Notes under the pieces: generated by a model
Databases searched by the model: none
What the model was told of the DNA's origin: nothing
Seen by the model: the letters and a program-made list of their open reading frames with translations, nothing else
Shown here: in pieces, positions 10,125 to 16,601 of the stretch
Numbering within the stretch: the first letter of the stretch is position 1
Layout of the letters: every line of letters starts with the position of its first letter
Made by a program: the position numbers and the translations under genes
DNA from: Saccoglossus kowalevskii
Taxonomy: Eukaryota; Hemichordata; Enteropneusta; Harrimaniidae
Length of the DNA: 16,601 nt
Direction: 5' to 3'
Assembly: GCF_000003605.2 (NCBI RefSeq)
Contig: NW_003131871.1
Location: 6,367 to 22,967 of the forward strand

Positions 10125-10321
10125 CTAACAGAGTTAATAAAATGCTGATCAAATAAAATTATATAGTAATAAGCAGAGATTTCAACATTCAAATAATTAT
10201 TTGTTGTTGAATAATAAAGGCATATCAATGTACAGTAGGTTACGGTAATAAATTATTTAAATAATAGAGTTGAAGAAAATAGTGAAATAATGTAGGGCTC
10301 TTGTTGAGGTCAAGTGTTATG

Positions 10322-10331
10322 ACGCATGCGT
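10322..10331. promoter_or_regulatory. NRF-1-like palindrome
   Basis: ACGCATGCGT is its own reverse complement and lies about 70 bp upstream of the PTPA start codon. NRF-1 sites have the core GCGCATGCGC and are frequent in promoters of mitochondrial and housekeeping genes. The outer bases differ from that consensus, so binding is only suggested. Confidence 0.4.
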
Positions 10332-10358
10332 ATAAGAAAAACTATATTATTATCGTAC

Positions 10359-10370
10359 CTTGTCTAACAT
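10359..10370 (-). other. Candidate upstream first coding exon of the CRAT-side transcript
   Basis: The minus-strand ATG at 10370 gives four codons (MLDK) ending at AAG|GTACGA, preceded in frame by a TAG stop. The ATG context is weak (T at -3). It would splice in phase 0 to 10124. If real, its ATG is only 29 bp from the PTPA ATG on the other strand, so the two 5' leaders must overlap. Confidence 0.3.
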
Positions 10371-10399
10371 TGATTGATCAGCGGTCAAAGTCTATAAAA

Positions 10400-10430
10400 A
10401 TGGCCGAAACGCACACTGATGAAACGATAG
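10400..10430 (+). CDS. PTPA: PTPA coding exon 1 (start codon)
   Basis: The exon encodes [10 protein letters not shown] plus the first base of the next codon. The ATG has a strong context (AAAAATGG: A at -3, G at +4). The donor is G|GTATGT at 10431. Joining to 11552 stays in frame and gives a second methionine immediately afterwards. I chose this start because animal PTPA also begins with MAE and because the exon lies in the CRAT/PTPA 5' region. Use of this exon as the main first exon is inferred from splice signals only. Confidence 0.8.
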
Positions 10431-13400
10431 GTATGTAATGTTGAACACATCCACACAACATATAAACTAGACTACAACTCTTGAAAATTACTCATAATTT
10501 ATTCCTGGAATATTATATATTAGCAGAGGTACCTCTGATATTAGTTATGAATTTGACAATTATCGACAATTTCTGTTATCTTGTCCTCATAGATGTAAAC
10601 AATATTTCTTATTCCATGATGTTATTAATAAGATATCACAAGTTCATTTTAGGACCAACCATATTGCCAGGAAACCTTTTAACTCTCATATTTGGTAAAT
10701 CGAAAATAAAAAAAAAGTATGCAATGCTGGGATTACTGCTAAAGTTGGTTCTTAAGTGGAGTGAGATTTCTGATAGTACCATTTTGTATCAATTGCATAA
10801 TATACTGCTGTCATGGGAACAAGATTTTGAGTACAGAATCCTGCATATTAGGTTGATTTGCATACTCAGTTCTTGTGTAAACTTGAAGAGTGGTGGTCTT
10901 CACTACAACATTTGGGTCCATTCGATGTTTACAATAATTTTGTGTACAACATATTGTTTGTTTACATGAAATTAAATTTTTTTACTATCAGTAAACACAA
11001 ATTTCTTCATTTTTACAAATATTTACAAATTCAAACTGGCCAATGAACTAGCATCAAAACTTTCATTTGCACTGCCTTCATCGATGTGCTGATTGGACAG
11101 AAATGGACAAAGCTAACTCGAGCACTACACAAGTTTTTGATATTTTGCTGGGTGAACAAATAAATGAGCAAGTAAAATGAGTGGTATCCACATGACTGAT
11201 TTCCCCAAAGCATTACACCCTAATTTTGACATTTTCTACATGATGGTATATTATTTTCAATCCCTTCAGAGAGGTAGACAAGTTTTAATTTGAATATTTA
11301 ATCAATTAACCTGCATAATTTTTCAATTGGAAAATAAAAAAAAAAAGAAATCATAAAAGAGTACATACAAATTTGCAAAATGTTGCTCCTTGTTAGGAAA
11401 AATTATTTTATAATTATAGTATAATTTATTTTCTCAGCCATGTCTGTGAAATTGTTGTAGACAGAACAATACACAGAAAGTATGTCACCAATGGCCACCA
11501 ATCAGCAAAATTTTCTCTCTTTTTTTATAGACTGGTATATTAATTTTTCAGGGATGGCAGAAAAATGTGCAGCAGAACAACTTGTTGAAACTAAAGTTGA
11601 ACCTGATACTGGGTTGAAAAAGACAACTGAAAATAAATTGCCAGAGAATAAAGAGGATTTGGGGAATAATGAACAATGTATCAAGGAACAAAAAGCTGGC
11701 ATCACAACTGAGGAAAGCTGCACAGAAAATACTTCTGATATTGATAGTGGGACGAGTGATACTCCCCACAAATTTGTAACTCCAGAGAAACTAATAAAAA
11801 CTCAAATGGACATTCCGCGATGGGAGAAATCTCAAGCATATAGCGATTATATAGGATTCGTTCTTACGCTGAATGAGAGCGTGAAAAGCAAAAAACTAAC
11901 AGATGAATGCGAGGTATCTGAGGTATGTAAAATCATTGTCCATGTTATCAAGGGTTTATGAGATAACTAGTATGATATATGATGAAGATCACATTTGTAG
12001 TCATATGAATTGTGATATGATCACGAGACAAGAAAAACATAATTTATTTTTAGAATGCTAATACAAAAGGTTGGAGCCTGTGAAAAATATGCTAGCACTC
12101 ATCTTTGTCTAATTTGCTAGTGTCCATGCAAATTCCTAGTTATGGATATACCTCTAAAATACTTTCATGTTTGCCAAATCCCAAGCGATGATTTGACGTC
12201 ACTACAACGCTATGACCTTAGTTTGTCTTCCTTTTTTACATTCGATTTCACGCAACAAGTGAAAAGTTCTGTTAGCCATACAAATGTATGCACTGAACCC
12301 GCAAATTACCTAGTATGTTCTTATTATGCTAAACCACATATCAAATTTGCAGGCATGTAATGTGTGTTATTTTAAGAGATAGTTGTATTTAATATGATAT
12401 GATGTTTTATTTATTGACTTATTTATTTTATTCTTCAGACATGTCAGAAATTAGTTGAAATGTTAAACATGTTAGATAAATGGATAGACGAAATCCCGCC
12501 GATTGATCAACCTCAAAGATTTGGAAATAAAGCATTCAGAGATTGGTTTAACAGGATGAGTGAGGTATGTTGTACAGATCCTACATTACAGATCCAACTG
12601 TAAACTAGTAAATGTGGTCAGGGAGGGGTTAAAATGACACACAGCTTGGGGAGAGGTACCGAGGGGGAGTTAAAATGAGACATACCCTGGGGAGAGTGAC
12701 CGAGGACAGGCTAAAATAAGACGTACCCCAAAGAGAAGAACCAGGGAGGGGTTAAAATAACACACACCCTCAAGTAAGTTACTAGAGAGGGGTTAAAATT
12801 AGACATCCCCTGGGGAGAATTACCAGCCATGGAGGCATTAAAATGAGATGCCCTCTGGAGAGAGTTAGCAGGGAGGGATTAAAATGAGATGCCCCTGGGG
12901 AGTTACCATCCATGATGGAAGCATTAAAATGAGATTCCCTCTGGAGAGAGTTAGCAGGGAGGAATTAAAATGAGATGCCCTCTGGGGAGAGTTACCAGCC
13001 ATGATGGAGGAATTAAAATGAGATGCCCTCTGGAGAGAGTTAGCAGGGAGGGGTTAAAATGAGACACACCAGTTACTATGGAAGAGTTAAAATTGATAAC
13101 ACCTTGAGACACACCTTAGAGAACATAACATGCATGTTGTAAATATAAAATATCATGGACAGAATAAATACAAAAATTAATGAATTTTCATATCATGAAT
13201 TAACCAGATGTTTAATTTTTTTCTAACAGAATGTGGATTCGTTAATAAAACCATTGTTACCAGCACATTATCAAGAGGCTGTAATTGAATTGAAGATGTA
13301 TATATTGGACGGTTTTGGCAATTATACTCGCATAGACTATGGCACAGGTAATTTGAATAAAGCATGTTTATTTATAATCTTACTGTCTATTGCCTGGCAT

Positions 13401-15983
13401 CATTCACCTTGTTTTGAGTCTAATCCTACGTATTCATTTAAATTCAAATATATCTTCCAATCACAATGCAGCAATATCTTGATGTGACTGATTGTGTGCT
13501 TTACAGGCCATGAAATGAACTTTGCAGTATTTCTGTGTTGTTTATATAAACTGAGAATTCTAAATGAAAGAGACAATGTTGCTGTGGTTCATAAAGTGTT
13601 CACAAGGTAAGTTTGATATTACGATAATAGTGTTTGTTTCTAAGAACATAATATGCAGTATTCATTGCATGTGATTAATTAAATAATAAATGAGTACAAA
13701 TACAAAAACTATATAGCAAGCAACAGACTTATTAATAACTATTGTGGTTTGTGTGTTTATTATCACTGGCATTGAATTTCACTATTCTTTGTTTTGAGCA
13801 TAGTCACTGGGTTTTTGGTTCACAAAATTGGCAAGAAAACAATAAATTGTTATTTTACATGTTGATTTATTTCAGTGAACATGTTTTATCAGCGAAAATA
13901 GCAAAATTAAAACCCAGTAAATAATTAATGCGTTCACAGTAATTTTTTTGGAAAGGCAGCCAATGAGAGTAAAGCATTGATAGTTGGACAGCCAATGAGA
14001 GTGAAGCATTGATAGTTAGGCAGCCAATGAGAGTGAAACATTGATAGTTAGGCAGCCAATAAGAGTGAAACATTGATAGTTAGGCAGCCAATGAGAGTGA
14101 AACATTGATAGTTAGGCAGCCAATGAGAGTGAAACATTGATAGTTAGGCAGCCAATGAGAGTGAAACATTGATAGTTAGGCAGCCAATGAGAGTGAAACA
14201 TTGATAGTTAGGCAGCCAATGAGAGTAAAGCATTGATAGTTAGGCAGCCAATGAGAGTGAAACATTGATAGTTATGCAGCCAATGAGAGTGAAACATTGA
14301 TAGTTAGGCAGACAATGAGAGTGAAACATTGATAGTTAGGCAGCCAATGAGAGTGAAACATTGATAGTTATGCAGCCAATGAGAGTGAAACATTGATAGT
14401 TAGGCAGCCAATGAGAGTGAAACATTGATAGTTAGGCAGCCAATGAGAGTGAAACATTGATAGTTAGGCAGCCAATGAGAGTGAAACATTGATAGTTAGG
14501 CAGTCAATGAGAGTAAAGCATTGATAGTTATGCAGCCAATGAGAGTGAAACATTGATAGTTATGCAGCCAATGAGAGTGAAACATTGATAGTTATAATGA
14601 ATAAGGTGTTTTGTATGACTGAATTTATCTGAGAAGAGGTGCCTGAATGTTATTGATTTGTCATTTGATCAGATGTAATAAGAGGCAATGTTCAGTAGTA
14701 AGCAGAATTAAAATTATTGAAACCTCTATACTGACATTGCAAATTAATCAGATTTTGGTTATCACTGCACTCTGTCCTACTTTATAGGTACTTAGAGATA
14801 ACACGAAAACTACAGACTGTGTATAGAATGGAACCTGCTGGCAGTCAAGGTGTATGGGGTTTAGATGATTTCCAATTCTTACCGTATATCTGGGGTAGTT
14901 CTCAACTCATAGGTAAAGCCAACGTTATTGTTCATTGATTTACAATGGATTACGTCTTTGTATCATCCACTTTCATATCTTCCTTCTAACTTGACCAGTT
15001 CTCAGTGTATTATCTGGGTATTTTCACTGCCTGGCAACCATCAATCAAAAACTCTCGGCCAAAAAAACTCAGGAAATGGTACCTTGGGCTAGTTGAGAGA
15101 GATTCTCCGGAACACTGCAACAAGATTACAAGTGCAACATATATAAATTTTGTTGTTCAGGATTGTTTCATAGTTGATTTGTACTTGTAGTACTGTTTTC
15201 TTGACTTTATCTTTAACTTGCATATACATAAAGACAAAATTTCACAAAATTCATTGACAGTTAGTGTCATATCACAGCAAAGTAATTCTTACTGCTAAAA
15301 AATTTTGCAATTTTTACTGATTTGTAAAATTTGCAAAAATTTGCAGGATCCGTTATCACATACTGAAAATCCCTGTGTAAACTTATCATTTCTTCTGTTA
15401 GATCATAAACGGATTACACCAAAAAGTTTACCAAATCCAGACTATGCGGAGAGCTTTCATAAACAGTATATATTGTTTGCCTGTATAAAATTCATTTTAT
15501 TGGTGAGTATTAAATTCATACTTGCAGTCATGAGGTCAGACATAGGGAATAAATCTTCACTCGACATAGTGTAAGAGGAAACACTTTTTCCATGTGTGCT
15601 CAGTGACTGATTGACATAGCACTGCTGACAAGACCAAATATAGAACAAAGGTTTCATTAATGTCCCTTCCGCTACCAGAAACACAATGTGAAAACTAGAA
15701 GGCCATGTACATGTACAAGCTTTTCTTAATCAAATTTTGGAGAGACTGGGAGAATGAAAAATATGTTAGAAATGGTGACACTCAAAAAGTAAAGAATGTC
15801 CCAAGGAAGTTTATTTGTTTTGATTTTTCAGTTGTTTCTCAGTTTATTTCTCTTTTCATTGTTTATTTCTTGTAGATGAAAACTGGTCCCTTTGGTGAAC
15901 ATTCAAATACACTATGGGGTATCAGTGGTGTACCACATTGGGCTAAGGTGAATTCTGGTCTTATCAAAATGTACAAAGCTGAG
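10400..15983 (+). CDS. PTPA: PTPA gene, serine/threonine protein phosphatase 2A activator (8 coding exons visible, 3' end missing)
   Basis: The gene encodes the PP2A phosphatase activator, a cytosolic and nuclear prolyl-isomerase-like protein that helps switch the PP2A catalytic subunit into its active form. Coding exons: 10400-10430, 11552-11922, 12439-12564, 13230-13347, 13507-13606, 14788-14912, 15402-15502 and 15876-15983. All junctions are GT-AG, and the phases match, giving 1080 nt or 360 codons without a stop. Family hallmarks are RIDYGTGHE (around residues 210-218), the [17 protein letters not shown] block (261-277) with [12 protein letters not shown] after it, and [10 protein letters not shown] (325-334). 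Before the conserved core lies a charged, low-complexity N-terminal stretch of about 84 residues, longer than in the human protein as I remember it. The usual last exon, encoding a KFPVIQHF-like tail, was not found up to 16601 and must lie further right. It is divergent from CRAT and probably shares its promoter. The identification is very secure. Confidence 0.96.
10431..11551 (+). other. PTPA intron 1
   Basis: 1121 bp, AT-rich, with GT at 10431 and AG at 11551. The open frame at 10481-10969 is hydrophobic and A/T-driven, without motif or matching splice logic; I regard it as non-coding. If the CRAT transcript starts right of 10370, its upstream control region would lie here. Confidence 0.6.
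11552..11922 (+). CDS. PTPA: PTPA coding exon 2 (acidic linker and start of the core)
   Basis: The acceptor is TTTTTCAG at 11551 and the donor is GAG|GTATGT. Residues 12-84 are polar and rich in E, K, T and N, so probably disordered. The conserved core starts at about residue 85 with [17 protein letters not shown], followed by [16 protein letters not shown], which matches human SQAYADYIGFILTLNE. A further ATG in a good context (GGGATGG) sits two bases into the exon, at 11554, and begins MAEKCAAEQ; it could serve as an alternative start. The open frame continues upstream into the intron as far as 11482, but that extension looks non-conserved and is treated as chance. Confidence 0.94.
11923..12438 (+). 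other. PTPA intron 2
   Basis: 516 bp between GTATGT and TTCTTCAG. Nothing recognisable inside; the open frame at 12142-12360 has no motif. Confidence 0.65.
12439..12564 (+). CDS. PTPA: PTPA coding exon 3
   Basis: There are 42 codons, phase 0 at both ends, acceptor TTCTTCAG and donor GAG|GTATGT. The product includes [17 protein letters not shown] followed by [15 protein letters not shown], which aligns without gaps to human PTPA (LNTLDRWIDETPPVDQPSRF and onward). This helical segment belongs to the conserved PTPA fold. Confidence 0.96.
12613..13118. repeat. 41-bp minisatellite with 41/45-bp alternation (PTPA intron 3)
   Basis: TTAAAAT-type cores recur at 12629, 12670, 12711, 12752, 12793, 12838, 12879, 12924, 12965, 13013, 13054 and 13087, twelve units in all. 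The first five are spaced 41 bp. Later ones alternate between a form with TTAGCAGGGAGG and a longer form with ACCAGCCATGATGGAGG, spaced 41 and 45-48 bp. The array is GC-richer than the intron around it and fills most of it. Confidence 0.9.
13230..13347 (+). CDS. PTPA: PTPA coding exon 4
   Basis: The acceptor is TTCTAACAG and the donor ACAG|GTAATT. The exon holds 39 codons plus one base. It encodes a less conserved helix ([19 protein letters not shown]) and then the family motif [10 protein letters not shown], which the next exon completes with HE. The frame is open beyond the donor to 13487, but conservation stops exactly at GTG, so the splice site is well supported. Confidence 0.95.
13507..13606 (+). 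CDS. PTPA: PTPA coding exon 5
   Basis: The acceptor is CTTTACAG and the donor AAG|GTAAGT, a perfect consensus. The exon completes the glycine of DYGTGHE and encodes [15 protein letters not shown] and [12 protein letters not shown], which match human AFAAFLCCLCKIGVL and IAIVFKVFNR. Intron 4 before it is only 159 bp, the shortest intron of the gene. Confidence 0.95.
13805..13942. repeat. ACAGTA-terminal dispersed repeat in PTPA intron 5
   Basis: It starts with ACTGGGTTTTTGG and contains AGCGAAAATAGCAAAATTA and AAACCCAGTAAATAATTA, ending TTCACAGTAA. The ACTGGGTTTT start and AAAACCCAGT near the end are inverted, so the element can fold back. The same words occur at 7792-7985 and 8440-8496. Confidence 0.5.
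13955..14595. repeat. 32-bp minisatellite, 20 copies (PTPA intron 5)
   Basis: Twenty head-to-tail copies of a 32-bp unit, GGCAGCCAATGAGAGTGAAA followed by CATTGATAGTTA. The units are nearly identical. The main variants are GTAAAGC versus GTGAAAC, and TATGCAG versus TAGGCAG. Nearly every unit holds a CCAAT pentamer and a TTGATAG (GATA-like) word. The array begins 12 bp after the dispersed repeat at 13805-13942. High unit identity suggests recent expansion. Confidence 0.97.
14788..14912 (+). CDS. PTPA: PTPA coding exon 6 (signature motif)
   Basis: The acceptor is CTTTATAG and the donor ATAG|GTAAAG. The exon encodes [20 protein letters not shown] and then [19 protein letters not shown], the strongest family signature and nearly identical to human PTPA. 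It leaves one base of the aspartate codon for exon 7. It follows the 32-bp minisatellite in intron 5 by about 190 bp. Confidence 0.97.
14913..15401 (+). other. PTPA intron 6
   Basis: 489 bp between GTAAAG and CTGTTAG. The open frame at 15005-15190 has no motif. Nothing else was recognised. Confidence 0.65.
15402..15502 (+). CDS. PTPA: PTPA coding exon 7
   Basis: The acceptor is TTTCTTCTGTTAG and the donor TTG|GTGAGT. The split aspartate gives [19 protein letters not shown], then [15 protein letters not shown]. The length is identical to the human segment beginning DHPYLEP and ending CILFITE, but this is the most diverged part of the core. An upstream AG at 15346-15347 would shift the frame to an immediate stop, so 15401 is the acceptor. 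Confidence 0.92.
15503..15875 (+). other. PTPA intron 7
   Basis: 373 bp between GTGAGT and TTGTAG, ending in a long T-rich tract (15820-15872). No other feature was seen. Confidence 0.65.
15876..15983 (+). CDS. PTPA: PTPA coding exon 8
   Basis: The acceptor is TTTCTTGTAG and the donor GAG|GTAAGT, with 36 codons in phase 0. It encodes [19 protein letters not shown] followed by [17 protein letters not shown], which aligns with human MKTGPFAEHSNQLWNISAV and PSWSKVNQGLIRMYKAE. The human protein has only about 25 more residues after this point; that last exon is not in the window. Confidence 0.96.
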
Positions 15984-16099
15984 GTAAGTGGTATGAGAGA
16001 AATTGGTATATTTTATGTTCAGTTGTGTTTATTAGATATATCTTTGGTGGTTTTCACATGCCATTAAGTTGCTTTGAGTACCCACCTCTTCCCACATTA

Positions 16100-16601
16100 A
16101 TATCCTGAGATACAGACAAGCATCTACCATGACTTTGCTCTGGACACACTCAAGACTGTATTGTTCCCATTGTCAGAGGCTGTGAAATGGCCGCTGATGT
16201 CACTGGATAGAAAACATTTACATATTCACTACGTTCAATTACCCACCATAGACTCCGGTCAGTCAAAATGACTATTTTGAACTGTAGGCATTAATCAGCG
16301 ATTCTGCCCTTGACGGAGAGATAGAATCTAGGTCAGGGGAAGCCCCATGACCTCAAGATTCTTTTACCCCTTACTTCACGAACCCACGTGACCGAGGCCA
16401 CATGGCAACGCCATAGGCAGCCGTCCATCACTCTTTGTTTCTCTCCGCCTCGTCGGGGAATGATTCTGAGCGGCTCTGCCTGGCTTTGTTGCTTTTTTCC
16501 TGTCCGGGTTTCTAGCGTGGGTCGTCGCCGCAGCCGCGGCATCCAACATTCTAGCTGGTAGGATAAGTTTTTCTTGTCGTTTTACCCTCATGTCGTTTTC
16601 C
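16100..16601. other. GC-richer, CpG-containing segment in the last PTPA intron
   Basis: Base composition changes sharply: GC and CpG rise from about 16180, and especially after 16370. It includes an E-box CACGTG at 16385-16390 and GCCGCAGCCGCGGC near 16528. Minus-strand frames rich in A, R and K exist here, but I recognise no protein. It may be the end of a mobile element, such as a long terminal repeat, or a regulatory island. The missing PTPA last exon was not found in it. Confidence 0.4.

Larger units (their letters stand above)
10125..10399. promoter_or_regulatory. Probable bidirectional CRAT/PTPA promoter
   Basis: This stretch separates the CRAT 5' region (minus) from the PTPA start codon (plus). 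It contains a perfect 10-bp palindrome, ACGCATGCGT at 10322-10331, which resembles the NRF-1 site, overlapping a CRE/AP-1-like TGACGCA at 10320-10326. No TATA box is placed convincingly for either gene, although a TATAAAAA lies at 10393-10400, too close to the PTPA ATG to act as its TATA box. The promoter role is inferred from gene arrangement; transcription starts are unknown. Confidence 0.55.
13607..14787 (+). other. PTPA intron 5
   Basis: 1181 bp. It holds, in order, AT-rich sequence, an ACAGTA-terminal repeat (13805-13942), the 32-bp minisatellite (13955-14595), and about 190 bp of plain sequence before the exon 6 acceptor. No coding sequence is seen. Confidence 0.7.

Noticed and set aside
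10481-10969. 162-codon plus-strand open frame in PTPA intron 1
   Set aside because: It is the longest single open frame in the window, but it is hydrophobic, A/T-driven, without motif, and lies between two well-supported PTPA exons. No acceptor or donor places it in the PTPA frame.
11482-11551. Upstream extension of PTPA exon 2 (starting [10 protein letters not shown])
   Set aside because: It includes the T-rich tract and acceptor of the exon, and exon 1 joins in phase to 11552. Treated as an open intron tail.
13867-14073. Minus-strand open frame with repeated CLTIN and SLIGC peptides
   Set aside because: It is generated by the 32-bp minisatellite and adjoining repeat.
15305-15401. Longer PTPA exon 7 beginning at the AG at 15347
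   Set aside because: Joined to exon 6 it gives an immediate stop; the AG at 15401 gives the conserved aspartate-histidine and the right length.
16333-16591. Minus-strand arginine- and alanine-rich open frames
   Set aside because: They reflect the CpG-containing composition; no known domain is visible.
1-16601. CRISPR array, bacterial operons, tRNA or rRNA genes
   Set aside because: The tandem arrays lack unique spacers, the genes have spliceosomal introns, and no tRNA box pair or rRNA segment was recognised.

Overview
The window is nuclear DNA from an animal, probably a marine invertebrate. The genes are split by GT-AG introns, the non-coding DNA is AT-rich, and minisatellites and short inverted-repeat elements are common. 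The frequent TACATGTA-type words and the element families recall molluscs, but that is only an impression. No bacterial features are present: no operon, no Shine-Dalgarno-led genes, no CRISPR array.

Two conserved genes were reconstructed exon by exon, and they face away from each other. On the minus strand is the 5' part of carnitine O-acetyltransferase (CRAT). Its start exon lies at 9999-10025 (possibly extended to 10124, with a further exon at 10359-10370), and coding exons follow at 2797-2997 and 1381-1467. The gene runs off the left edge. On the plus strand is the serine/threonine protein phosphatase 2A activator (PTPA, also PPP2R4). Eight coding exons between 10400 and 15983 join in frame into 360 codons, and only the last short exon is missing beyond the right edge.

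Layout. 1-1196: 22-bp minisatellite inside a CRAT intron. 1381-1467: CRAT exon. About 1799-2404: degenerate Harbinger-like DNA transposon with a broken transposase start. 2797-2997: CRAT exon. 2998-9998: 7-kb CRAT intron with several short repeat elements. 9999-10430: head-to-head 5' region shared by CRAT and PTPA, including a perfect 10-bp NRF-1-like palindrome. 10400-15983: PTPA, with a 41/45-bp minisatellite in intron 3 and a very regular 20 x 32-bp minisatellite in intron 5. 16100-16601: GC-richer, CpG-containing DNA, possibly a mobile element or regulatory region.

The main biological point is the CRAT/PTPA pair. From general knowledge, the human genes are also adjacent and divergent on 9q34.11, so this is probably an old bilaterian gene pair with a shared promoter. 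CRAT buffers acetyl-CoA against acetyl-carnitine in mitochondria and peroxisomes. PTPA helps activate PP2A. Nothing here shows that the proteins cooperate; shared transcription is the natural hypothesis. I found no convincing wholly new system.
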